Assembly: GCA_934130935.1 (NCBI GenBank)
Contig: CAKOYQ010000008.1
Span: forward strand, 9,588 to 73,587
Direction of reading: 5' to 3'
Source: an uncultured Clostridia bacterium
Lineage (GTDB): Bacteria; Bacillota; Clostridia; TANB77; CAG-508
DNA: 64,000 bases
Part shown: one piece after another, positions 46,219 through 55,878 of the stretch
Position numbering within the stretch: the stretch's first letter is position 1
How the letters are laid out: each line of letters opens with the position of its first letter
Position numbers and translations under genes: made by a program
Notes under the pieces: model-generated
What the model was told of the DNA's origin: nothing
Seen by the model: only the letters and a program-made list of their open reading frames with translations
Database searches by the model: none

Positions 46219-46232
46219 TTCGAGGAGGAATA

Positions 46233-48740
46233 ATGAAGCTTATGTTTAGAAAAAAATGTATAGCACGAAAGATATTAATAATTGTACTAATAGCACTGTC
46301 TTTAACATTTGCAATATCACAGTGTTATAGTGTTTATGCAGAGCCAACAAAAGTTGAGGAAGATGATTTGCCTGATGAAAGTTTGGGGAGTAGAATAATG
46401 GGATCGCTGCTAAAACAAATTATACAACTGATTGACTCTGTGGGTGATGTTATAATGGGAACATTGAATAAGTTTATGCTAGGGGCTGACGGTTTTTCTT
46501 CTGCAATGTTATCAGTTGATGATGAAAACTTGGATCCAAATTCTGGTTCATGGTTAACAGAAAATTTAGGAGAGCCAGATTTTGATTATGGAGAGAATAC
46601 TATAAATACAGCATTGTTTGGTAATGATAAATATGAAGTCCCTAATTTTTTATATTCACCAGAAGCAATATTCTCAAATAATATAGCTGCTTTGGATGTT
46701 AACTTTTTAAATCCCAATAAATACACAGCAGTTTCAGAAAGTAAGGCGGCACAAGAAGCTTCAGTTTCAGCTGCAGGAACTGATGGACTAAGAAAAGTAA
46801 TTTCTGACTGGTATATATCTTTTAGAAATATTGCTATAGTAGGATTGCTATCAGTATTAATTTATTTAGGAATTAGAATTGTAATTAGTTCAACAGCAGT
46901 AGAAAAAGCTAAATATAAAGAAAATTTACAAAATTGGGTAGTCGCATTATGCTTAGTGTTTTTTATACATTTTATAATGTCAGGATTATTAATGATAACA
47001 GATAAATTCAATAATTTATTTGAAAATACTGCAAATAGTGGAATTGTTGTTCAATCATTTTATGAACATAAAGGAAAAACAGAAATTAAATTTAGAACTA
47101 ATCTTATTGGTTTTGTAAGATTTAATGCACAATCAGCAAGTGCATATGATACAGTAGCATATTCAATATTATATTTGATATTAATTGTTTACACATGTAG
47201 ATTTACATTTATGTATTTTAAGAGATTTTTATATATGGCATTTTTAACAATGATTGCACCATTAGTTGCGTTAACATATCCACTAGATAAAATGGGAGAT
47301 GGTAAAGCACAAGCATTTAATGCATGGTTTAAGGAATATGTTACACATTTAATATTACAACCAGTACATTTGATATTATATGTTGCTTTTGTATCATCAG
47401 CAATGGATTTGGTAAAGAATAATATTTTATATGGAATAGTTGCAATTGGATTTTTGATACCAGCAGAAAAATTAATTAAGGAAATGTTTAATATAGGAAG
47501 TGGTGCAAAAACAGCAGGAGGACTTGGTACTTTTGCAGGAGGAATGTTTGCCAAGAATTTACTTGATAAAGGAGTTGCTAAAATTGGCAAGGGAGGCAAA
47601 TCAGGAGATGGTTCGAATAAATCAGGTTCTTCAGGTAATAACGACGAGTCTAATAATAAAATAAGAACTCAAGACAGAGATTTTGCACAATCATTTGCTG
47701 ATGATGGAGGCAATCAAAATAATCCACAATTAAATGGCGGACAGGATAACAATGGAGATGAACAAGATGATGAAACACAAAGAATGATGAATGACAGACA
47801 AGTATGGCAAGATATGGCAAATGACCCAAATGAGATAGAACAGGTTAGAAATGATGCTCAAAGAGAAGTTGATCAGATAGATCAAAATATGCAAGGACGA
47901 GAGCCAGGAAATGTACCAACTATTAGACAACAAAATAACAACAGTACGCCTAAAGAACAGGATAAATGGAGAAGAAAGTTAGCAAAGAAAATGGCCATAA
48001 AAGGAGCTAAGAAAATAGGTAAAACAGCATTTAAAGGAGCTAAAGCACTTGGAGCTGGAGTACCTAGAGCTATAGGTGCTACAGTGGGAGGTGTGGCTGG
48101 GTTAGCTATGGGTGCTGCAACTGGAGACTTTTCTAAAACCTTACAATATATGGGAGTTGGAGCAATGACAGGAAATACCATTGGCAAAGCGGGGGCTGAT
48201 TTATCAAAAAGAGGTATTGATTCGGCTGTAGCTGGCATGAAAGGTTTGGGATATGAAAAAGACAAAGCAAAATACGGAATTGCATATGCTGCCGAAAAAG
48301 CAGAGATGAAACAAAATAAAAGAGCAAGAAGAGAGTTTATGAAGAGTAAAGAAGAGCAAGAAAAGTATGAAGAAATGGCAGGAAGAATTAGTAGGGCAAC
48401 ACAACAAGATGTAAGTGCAAAAGATTTAATGAGTGCTGCATTTGATTATAAGTTAGCAGGAATTACAGATGAAAAACAAATCGAGAATGGACTAAAAATG
48501 GAAGCTAAATATGGGAAGGATAATAAAAATATTCACGAAAACATGATTGATATTGTTAATATGGCTAGTAGTTATGGAAAAGATTATGTCTTAGATGATA
48601 AAAAACGTAGTTCAATGCAAGATACAATAAAATCAAAAGTTAAAGGTGCAAAAAATCAAGATAAAGTTTGGGATTTATATACAGAGGCATTGGGATTTGA
48701 TAGTAATAGTTTAGGTGATAAATATAAGATGCAGAGATAA
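46233..48740 (+). CDS. VirB6/TrbL-like membrane protein with long soluble tail, T4SS-2
   Basis: 835 aa. Signal-type N-terminus (KILIIVLIALSLTFAIS, cut near VYAEP), extracellular stretch to about 185, then six or so membrane helices (about 193-213, 228-255, 300-330, 335-350, 372-400, 402-425) with AFNAWFKEYVTHLILQPVHLILY, characteristic of Gram-positive VirB6 proteins. The C-terminal 400 residues are soluble: a Gly/Asn/Asp-rich linker (GGKSGDGSNKSGSSGNNDESNN, repeated QNN/GGQDNNGDEQDDE) and a Lys/Ala-rich helical region. Forms the translocation channel. 14 bp after VirB4. Confidence 0.85.
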   Translation: MKLMFRKKCIARKILIIVLIALSLTFAISQCYSVYAEPTKVEEDDLPDESLGSRIMGSLLKQIIQLIDSVGDVIMGTLNKFMLGADGFSSAMLSVDDENLDPNSGSWLTENLGEPDFDYGENTINTALFGNDKYEVPNFLYSPEAIFSNNIAALDVNFLNPNKYTAVSESKAAQEASVSAAGTDGLRKVISDWYISFRNIAIVGLLSVLIYLGIRIVISSTAVEKAKYKENLQNWVVALCLVFFIHFIMSGLLMITDKFNNLFENTANSGIVVQSFYEHKGKTEIKFRTNLIGFVRFNAQSASAYDTVAYSILYLILIVYTCRFTFMYFKRFLYMAFLTMIAPLVALTYPLDKMGDGKAQAFNAWFKEYVTHLILQPVHLILYVAFVSSAMDLVKNNILYGIVAIGFLIPAEKLIKEMFNIGSGAKTAGGLGTFAGGMFAKNLLDKGVAKIGKGGKSGDGSNKSGSSGNNDESNNKIRTQDRDFAQSFADDGGNQNNPQLNGGQDNNGDEQDDETQRMMNDRQVWQDMANDPNEIEQVRNDAQREVDQIDQNMQGREPGNVPTIRQQNNNSTPKEQDKWRRKLAKKMAIKGAKKIGKTAFKGAKALGAGVPRAIGATVGGVAGLAMGAATGDFSKTLQYMGVGAMTGNTIGKAGADLSKRGIDSAVAGMKGLGYEKDKAKYGIAYAAEKAEMKQNKRARREFMKSKEEQEKYEEMAGRISRATQQDVSAKDLMSAAFDYKLAGITDEKQIENGLKMEAKYGKDNKNIHENMIDIVNMASSYGKDYVLDDKKRSSMQDTIKSKVKGAKNQDKVWDLYTEALGFDSNSLGDKYKMQR

Positions 48741-48795
48741 AAAAATAATTGATATAAAAATATATTATTATAAGTTGCAGGAAAGAGGATGAAGT

Positions 48796-49728
48796 ATGTA
48801 TAAATTATGGAGATACTATAATCAAAATAGAGTAAAAGTATGGACTGTAATAATAACAATAATATTAGTATATTCTCTAATAAAAATATTAAATATACAG
48901 GCGAGAAATAAAAAGCCAGAAACAAAGAAAGAAACAACATCAAATGTTGTTTCTTATCGTAACGAAAGCGAATCAATGGTATCTGGGAAAAGTATTCCAA
49001 ATGAGTATAAAGATAAATTCGGAAGTTTTATAGATCAATTTTTTACAGCATGCATAGAACATGATATAAAAACAGCATATAGCATGCTGTCAAATGATAC
49101 TAAACAGGAGCTATATCAAACTGAAAAGCTTTTTGAGAAAAATTATTATGAAAATAAATTTACAGGAGATAAGCAGTTTTCATTTCAATCATGGTCAAAT
49201 ACTGATGGAGTATATATTTATCAAGTAAAAATATTTGACAATATGCTTTCTACAGGGAATACAAATGATAATTACATAGAGGAATATGTAGCTTTAAAGG
49301 TTGAAAATGGAGAATATAAGCTAAACATAAACAGTTATTTAGGGAGAAATACAATAAATAAAAAAAGCGAAGATGATAAATTAGCGGTTCAAGTAGTTAG
49401 GGCAGATAGGTATTTAGATTATGAAATCTATACAATAAATATCCAAAACAAAACTAACAAAAAATTAATATTAGATGCTAAAAGGAAAACAAATACTTGT
49501 TACGTTCAAGACAATTTAGATAATAAATTTGAGGCACTTTTGTATGAAAATAAAGATGAAGACCTAATATTTAATCCGAATGAGGTAAAAACAATACAAA
49601 TAAAATTTAGTGATGCTAATAGGTCAAATATGAAAATAAAAAGTATTAATTTTACAGATATAGTATATAGTTCGGAATACAACAATAATACTAATATTAA
49701 AGGCGAAAACTTTAAAATAGATATTTAG
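48796..49728 (+). CDS. membrane-anchored VirB8/TcpC-like (NTF2-fold) protein, T4SS-2
   Basis: 310 aa. One membrane helix (about 14-34), polar linker, then two extracellular domains. The first (about 75-180) has the helix-sheet order of NTF2-like folds (FIDQFFTACIEHDIKTAYSMLSNDTKQEL). The second (about 200-310) is beta-rich (DRYLDYEIYTINIQNKTNKKLILDAKR). Gram-positive T4SS use such single-helix NTF2-like proteins as VirB8 counterparts to bridge the membrane. Assignment is by topology and context. Confidence 0.6.
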   Translation: MYKLWRYYNQNRVKVWTVIITIILVYSLIKILNIQARNKKPETKKETTSNVVSYRNESESMVSGKSIPNEYKDKFGSFIDQFFTACIEHDIKTAYSMLSNDTKQELYQTEKLFEKNYYENKFTGDKQFSFQSWSNTDGVYIYQVKIFDNMLSTGNTNDNYIEEYVALKVENGEYKLNINSYLGRNTINKKSEDDKLAVQVVRADRYLDYEIYTINIQNKTNKKLILDAKRKTNTCYVQDNLDNKFEALLYENKDEDLIFNPNEVKTIQIKFSDANRSNMKIKSINFTDIVYSSEYNNNTNIKGENFKIDI

Positions 49729-49759
49729 AAAAAATAAAGCCAATAAAGAGGTGAAATAT

Positions 49760-52700
49760 TTGGGAATAATAAATAATTTTAAAAATAAAGCAGAAGACGA
49801 AGCAAAAAAACAAGCTAAAAAAGTAGTAAAAAAAGCTGTTTTAAGTGCTTTGTTGTCAATAATGAATACATTGTTACCAGTTTTATTAATTGGAATAGGA
49901 GGATTGGTGGTCCTTGGGCTTATCGATTGGGTTGTAGAAATATTTACTTCTGAAAATAATCCTGAATTAATATACGAATCACTGGAAATTGAAAATGTTG
50001 CTGATTTGATTGAGATTAAAGGTGATGAACAAAATGGTTACTATTTGGATTTTATTGATGATATTGATAAGAAACTTGAAGATGTTATAGATAAATATAA
50101 TAAATCTGCTGAATATCATAATCTTCCAGAAGATGTTAATTTTTTAAAAAAGATGTTAAAAGCAGAAGTATTTACTCAGCTTCCAAACCTGAAAGGAAAT
50201 ATACCAAGTGAATCTAAAGATGGATTTCAAGGTGCAATAAATATTAGAAGGGTAACACCGAATAAAAAACCACGGAGAAATGCAAAATACTGGCAAAGGA
50301 GAAACTTCTACTATCGAGCAAGCTAAAGTTGACGAACCTGTTGAGATTACAGATAGAAATGATTTAAATAAATTAAATAATATGTCTAATGGATCAAAAC
50401 TTAGAATTATTCCAATAGACGCACCGCTCTATAAAAATATTAAAGGATACTGGACACCTATGACAGATGAAAAAGATCCTAATAAGCAAATAAAATTACA
50501 AAAGGGTGATATAGTTACTTATAAAGGCGAGTATGAGACTTTTAAAAATGTTGTTACAGATGAGACAATCGCATATTTAAAGGTTACAACAGAAGATGAA
50601 AAAGAGGGATATGTTAAATTATCTACAGTGGAACTTGTACTAAATAATAATGATAATACTAAAACAGGAAAGATAACAAACCAGAATTTAAAAAGTAATG
50701 TAACTTCCAGAGCAAAGGTTTCGGGAAAAACAATAGGACAAGATAAAGAAACATATGTAGTAGCAATAGCGGCAGGAAGAAACAATGAAGATGAAAAGGG
50801 TATAACTAATAAAGAAAAAAATTTAAAAGAAGAAGAGCTTACAATTAAGGTTGCAGAAAAAGTAAAGGAACTTCTAAGTGGATATACAAATATTAAAGTT
50901 GTACAAACTGGAAGTACGTCAAATAATCTAGGAGGAGTAAAGAATAAAGATAGAGCACAGCTAACTAGAGATGTAAATCCAAATTTATGTATTCAGATAT
51001 ATTTTGGAGATGGTAATGATGTTGGTGTTGAAACAATATATAAAGAGGGAGACGATATTTCACAACAACTTGCAGAAATATTAGCTAAAAACATGTCTTC
51101 TTCAATGGGACTTGAAAATTTAGGTGCCGGAGCAGATACTACTAAATGTAAAGATGCAGATGGAGCAAGTGCATCTTTAAGTATTATAGATAATGCAGCT
51201 GTAACAGGATTCCCATCAGTTGTAGCGATGGGGGGGAATTTAACTAAGGACCCTGATGCAAGTGTTATTGCTGGAGATGGTGTTAATAAATATGCGCAAG
51301 CGATAGTTAACAGTATAGATGAATATTTTAAAGCAGATTATTCAGGACGTACATCAACAGAAGATGTGAATACAACTTATAAAGATAGTACAGAGTCAAG
51401 AATTATTAATATGAAGTATGTATCTCCAGAGAAGCTACAAAAATATGTAGATGGTGGCGATTTTGAAAACGCTTTAAAATCATATACAATAGATGATGAA
51501 AAAAATTTAGTAATTGTTACTTGGTCAAGAGGAGAAGATGGAAGTATTGAATTAAGAACTAATAATTCTATGAATTTGAAAACAGCATTAAAAAAATTTG
51601 TAATGCCATATGAATATTTATTATTTTTCTACATTGATACAGATTATGAAAAATTTGTAGATGATTTGGAAGAAGAAGTTATGAAAACTGAAATAGTTAT
51701 GGCTGTACAAGATAATATAAGCACTACTAATACAACTGAAACAACAAAACAAAAAAAGGATGCAGATGTTGATAAGTTTGATGAAGATTGGCACGAGACA
51801 AACAAAAAGACTACACTAACCGAAAACGTAAGTACTACTGTGAATGTAACATATGTACAAAACTGGTGTGTAAAGGCATATCAAGAAAATAGTTATAGTG
51901 AGGCAGTATTACAACTAGGAGACGAAGAAGAAAAAATTATAGATGTACCAGGTAAAGTTACAGAATCAACATCAAATTCATCTACAACGGAAGAGGTTGT
52001 TAATAGTGGCAGTGAAACATATAATGAGATAGAAACAGATGCTAATGGTAATTCAACACAAGTACAAAAGAGTTATAATTATAAGACATATGAACAAAAA
52101 TTATCAAATATACATACGATTTCTAATTCATATGAGAGAGGAGAATACAAAACAGAAGGTAGAGAAAGTGTATTTGTAGAATTATATAATAAACATAATA
52201 TGATAATGAAGGTTAGAACATCAGATTATTTATTTAAGATTATAGAAAATAATGAGAGAACAGCAGATTTATTAGATTTAACTAAATACTTAATTTATAA
52301 AGCAACTAATATTCCTTGGGGAGTTTTGGAATTCGATTTTAGTATATTTGATTTAGAGCAATTTAATAGTATATCAATGGGAGGATTAGATGCATTTATA
52401 AGATATTTAAATAAAATGGAAGGTAGTTTTGGTGAATCTCCAGATGGAACTAAATATGTAATAGGGGTTGATACAAATGCAGGCAGTTTAGCGTTAGCAC
52501 ATGGTATTGATTTGACATATGGTGGATACAGGAAAAGATTTGAAGATGCAGGATATAAAATAAGGGCTGGAGAGTATGTTGATAAAGAATTTGTAGACGG
52601 TATAGTAAAAGAAATAGTTTTAAAAGACTTAGATGAAGTAAATAAATTGGGATTAGATTTAACGCAATATCAAAAATATGCATTGGTATCCAGAATGTTT

Positions 52701-53426
52701 AATTGTGGTCATGCAGGAGCATTATTATACTCACGTGGTGGTAACAAGAATTTTGTTGAAGCATATAATCGTTATTGGGACCAAGAAAAAGATGATGAAT
52801 ATAAAGTGACTGAAAATGAAGGCATGTATAAACATAAACTCTATGAAACTTACATGAATAAGCCAGTTACTTCTCAAAGTGGTTATGTGCCTGGACTCGA
52901 AACAAGAAGGAGATCAGAATGGATTTTATTTAAAACAGGTTATTATACATATACAGGTGAATGGTGTTCTGATTCTTATGGAGGAAATATAGTAGAAGCA
53001 GCTGCAACTGTGCATGATTATATATCTTCAAATGAATATTTATATTACACAGATGGAGGAGGAGGTTTGCCAAGTTCTTTAAAAAATGTAAAAAATACAA
53101 GATCTGTTTGTTGTGCAACATTTGTATCATGGACATTATATGAAGCAGGATATGATTGGATGGAACAGTGTCCAAATATAAATGCTTGTGCGTCATTATT
53201 ACCATTCTTAATTAAGAATGGCGGAAACAAAATAATGAATCCAACACTAGATAAGTTACAACCTGGAGATATCTTATTTTATGGTAGTGGAGGTTCAGAC
53301 CATACAGATATATATATAGGAGATGGCTTATGGTATAATTGTGGAGACACTCCATCAACACGTAGAAAAAATCCATATAAAAAGTCTTTAAGAGCTGATG
53401 TATATTGTATAATAAGATTTAATTAA
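49760..53426 (+). CDS. split gene: T4SS-2 cell-wall hydrolase (SH3b-like, degenerate amidase_3, GH24-like, NlpC/P60), needs a +1 shift at CGG
   Basis: TTG start at 49760 after GAGGTG (spacing 6). Frame one runs to the TAA at 50324-50326; skipping the C of the in-frame CGG at 50273-50275 gives one protein of about 1221 aa. One membrane helix near residues 38-62. After the junction (NKKP / GEMQNTGKGE) come an SH3b-like part (about 210-310), an amidase_3-like domain (about 330-500) with GR and IQIY in place of the zinc-binding GH and IHxN, a Thr/Glu-rich spacer, a GH24 lysozyme-like domain (about 865-1050; KMEGSFGES, YVIGVDTNAG, YALVSRMFNCG, ETRRRSEWILF) and a C-terminal NlpC/P60 domain (VCCATFVSWTL with the Cys, DHTDIYIGDG with the His). 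It is a VirB1-like wall-opening enzyme, as Orf14 is in Tn916. Without the shift only the anchor is made. Confidence 0.85.
50261..50290 (+). other. candidate +1 frameshift site 1 (CCA CGG A)
   Basis: Reading AAT AAA AAA CCA CGG AGA AAT, frame one enters an early stop 17 codons later. Skipping the C at 50273 gives CCA GGA GAA ATG CAA, in line with the long downstream frame. An A6 run at 50264-50269 offers an alternative single-base explanation. SD-like AGAAGGG lies about 20 nt upstream. Confidence 0.7.
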
Positions 53427-53436
53427 GGAGTTTATA

Positions 53437-54769
53437 ATGAATAATAAATATAAAATAATAAACATATTAATATGTCTTTTAATTATAATGATTTGTATTT
53501 TGACAGCGTGCATTATTATTATAAAAAATCATAATGCCAATCGGAAAAAATGAAGAGTTACCTACTGATACAACACCGATTGAACTTGAAGAAGATATAC
53601 ATGAAGTAGCAGAAAAAGGTTTGTACTATTGTATGAAAAATATTTGTGGAAAATATTATGAATATATTAATCAATATAATACAGATACATATTATTCGAG
53701 ATTAGAAGGTGAGATTACAGTTACTCCAGAAGAAAAACAAGACACATATGAAACTATTTGTAAGCTTTTGGATAGTGAGTATATTAAGGATAATAGTATT
53801 GAGGACAATTATATAAAAAAAATGCTAATCACGTATAAAGAATCTGATGATTTTGAAATTAATAAAATGTATTCTCAAGATATTGATGAAAACACAACAA
53901 TTATGTGGGCAGAGATATCACTATTAAAAGAATATAAAAAAACAAATAACAATAAAGTAGTCATTGCTAAATTAGATAGAAAAAATAGTTTGTTTTCTAT
54001 AATACCTAAAGAAATAACAAGTCAACAAATATTGCAAGACAAAATTAATGTTTCGACTGATGAAATTGAAGAAAATACATATAATAAATATAAATACCAA
54101 ATTATTAGTGATGAACAAATAGTAAGTGATCTTTTAATGAAATATAAGTATGCAGTTTTGTATAATAGGGAAGATGCATATGCTTTATTAGATAAAGAAT
54201 ATAGGGAAAAAAGATTTGGAGATTATAATACATTTAGTAAATATATTGACAATAATATAAAAGAAATAAATGCTTTAAGTTTTTCAAAATATTTGGTTAA
54301 TAACTATAATGAATATAAAGAATATATATGTGCAGATGCAGAAGGAAATTTATATATATTTCATGACAAGTCTATTATGAATTTTTCTGTAATATTAGAT
54401 ACATACACGGTAGTACTTCCACAGTTTACTGAAAAATATGATAGTGTAAATAATACAAAAAAAGTTGCAATGAATATTGATAAAATAATTCAGGCTTTGA
54501 ATGTCAAAGATAGTAAATATATTTATAGCAAACTTGATGATGTATTTAAGAAAAATAATTTTCCAACATTGAATGATTTTCAAAATTATATTAATGAAAA
54601 ATATCCATCAACGTATGATTTTGAATGTTCTACATATAATGAAGAAAATGGCGTACATGTACAAGATATAATACTTAAAGACAAGAAAAATCAAGAACAA
54701 ATAGAGTCTTCAATAATAATGAAATTAAAAGATAATTATGATTTTGTAATGTCATTTACTATTAAGTAA
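53437..54769 (+). CDS. split gene: second membrane-anchored NTF2/VirB8-like protein, T4SS-2, needs a +1 shift at CGG
   Basis: ATG 53437 follows TAAGGAG. Frame one codes 38 aa: a membrane helix (NILICLLIIMICILTACIII) and KNHNANRKK, then TGA at 53551. Skipping the C of CGG 53542-53544 continues as N-G-KNEELPTDTTPIELEED to 54769, about 443 aa in all. The extracellular part seems to hold two or three NTF2-like units (around HEVAEKGLYYCMKNICGKYYEY, KYAVLYNREDAYALLDKEYREK and IIQALNVKDSKYIYSKLDDVFKK). The T at TAC in the helix could form a lipobox (LTAC), so it might also be a lipoprotein. Topology matches the 48796 protein. Without the shift the big domain has no anchor. Confidence 0.75.
53530..53556 (+). 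other. candidate +1 frameshift site 2 (AAT CGG A)
   Basis: Frame one reads GCC AAT CGG AAA AAA TGA. Skipping the C at 53542 gives AAT GGA AAA AAT GAA GAG. The CGG is two codons before the zero-frame stop. The following A6 run is an alternative place for an extra base. Confidence 0.7.
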
Positions 54770-54818
54770 TAAATTAGCATCAAGAAGTTTATGAGAATAA
54801 TTCGATAATATATAAATT

Positions 54819-54865
54819 TATGAAACATAAAGATAGAAGAAGTTGTCTTTATGTTTCATTTTTTA
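54819..54865 (+). terminator. terminator after the second NTF2-like gene
   Basis: ATGAAACATAAAGA and TCTTTATGTTTCAT form a 14-bp perfect stem with TTTTTTAT following. Confidence 0.88.
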
Positions 54866-54919
54866 TATTAATATTTAATAAAAAATAATGATAATTACAC
54901 TAGTATATTTGTATTAATT

Positions 54920-54948
54920 TTGACAAAATTAACATAAAGTGGTATAAT
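54920..54948 (+). promoter_or_regulatory. consensus promoter of the 48-aa peptide gene
   Basis: TTGACA at 54920 and TATAAT at 54943, spacing exactly 17 bp: the best sigma-A promoter in the window. The expected start is near 54955, leaving a leader of about 88 nt. Confidence 0.85.
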
Positions 54949-55042
54949 AATATATATATAGGTATGTCCTATTTAGTATATTGTCCTCGCGTTTAGAGAA
55001 AGTAAAAATCAACAAGAAAAATATTTTTTGGAGGTAAACAAT

Positions 55043-55189
55043 ATGTTGTTGGGTATTATTTTGGTTTTGGCAGGCATTGGCTTGATTTGTAGTGGCATCT
55101 ACGGTCTCTACAAAGGGGAGGAATCCCCTGCCACAATGATGTGGTTGATTATCGTTGGGGTTGCGATTGAACTCGCAGCTGTCAAATAA
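55043..55189 (+). CDS. 48-aa two-helix membrane peptide with atypical codon use
   Basis: ATG at 55043 after TTGGAGGT; ends AAC-free GTC AAA TAA at 55189. Sequence MLLGIILVLAGIGLICSGIY, a short GLYKGEESPAT turn, then a second helix WLIIVGVAIELAAV. It uses TTG for most leucines, and GGC, CTC, GTC, GCC, ATC codons that are rare around it, so base use differs sharply from neighbours and suggests recent import or strong expression selection. It has its own promoter and terminator within the T4SS-2 locus. Function unknown; small toxin-like, immunity-like or membrane-regulator roles are possible. Confidence 0.7.
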   Translation: MLLGIILVLAGIGLICSGIYGLYKGEESPATMMWLIIVGVAIELAAVK

Positions 55190-55215
55190 TAATCTTCCAA
55201 CTAATCTCGCATGGA

Positions 55216-55251
55216 CCAATAAAGATTTTATATCTTTATTGGTGTATTTTT
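55216..55251 (+). terminator. terminator of the 48-aa peptide gene
   Basis: CCAATAAAGAT and ATCTTTATTGG form an 11-bp perfect stem followed by TGTATTTTTATG. Confidence 0.8.
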
Positions 55252-55304
55252 ATGATTAAATATAGTTAAAAATTAAAAACAACATAAAGAATGTAATATA
55301 TAAG

Positions 55305-55333
55305 TTGAAAAAATAGAAGAAATAAGTTATAAT
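55305..55333 (+). promoter_or_regulatory. promoter of the pilin B/C unit
   Basis: TTGAAA at 55305 and TATAAT at 55328, 17-bp spacing, 32 bp before the pilin B start codon. Confidence 0.7.
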
Positions 55334-55364
55334 TAATATAGAGAATAAGAAGGAGGGGGATATT

Positions 55365-55856
55365 ATGCAGAAATATATTTTTAAAATTTTATCCATATGT
55401 ATTATTATGATATTTATAATTGGTAATATTTCCTTTGTAAACGCTAAGGAAACAGTAGCGGAGATAGATGAATCTGCAGTGGCAGAGGATATTACTAAGA
55501 ATTGTATTTTGGTTGGAACGATATATAAACAACCTAAAAAAGAAGATAGTACAGATGCTGGAAAAAGTTTGGATGATTCAATAAATGATGCGGATAGTTT
55601 TATACAAGAAGGAGAAGTAAAGTATGGTAATGGCCTATCAGATGTATCAAATACAATATATAATATTTTATTAACAGTTGGTGTTATAGCAGCAGTACTT
55701 GTAGGAGCGGTCATAGGGATAAAATTAATGGCATCAGGAATAGAAGGAAAAGTTGAAGCTAAACAGTTATTAGTACCATATGTAGTGGGATGTGTAATGA
55801 TATTTTGTGGATTTGGAATATGGAAATTGATTGTAACGATATTACAAAATGTATAA
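55365..55856 (+). CDS. VirB2/TrbC-like pilin B with long linker, T4SS-2
   Basis: 163 aa. Signal peptide to about residue 27 (cut near VNAKE), an acidic linker of about 65 residues, and two membrane helices (about 101-124 and 138-158) around MASGIEGKVEAKQLLVPYVVG, which aligns in layout with the other two T4SS-2 pilins. The longer linker and a Cys (NCILVG) distinguish it. Strong AGGAGGGGG ribosome site. Followed after 22 bp by the frameshifted pilin C. Confidence 0.75.
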   Translation: MQKYIFKILSICIIMIFIIGNISFVNAKETVAEIDESAVAEDITKNCILVGTIYKQPKKEDSTDAGKSLDDSINDADSFIQEGEVKYGNGLSDVSNTIYNILLTVGVIAAVLVGAVIGIKLMASGIEGKVEAKQLLVPYVVGCVMIFCGFGIWKLIVTILQNV

Positions 55857-55878
55857 ATTTATTTAAGGAGATAAATAT

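Noticed and set aside
50261..50276. A AAA AAC-like slippery run as a -1 frameshift site
   Set aside because: The downstream frame is +1, not -1, and the other two sites have no such heptamer in common; only CGGA is shared.
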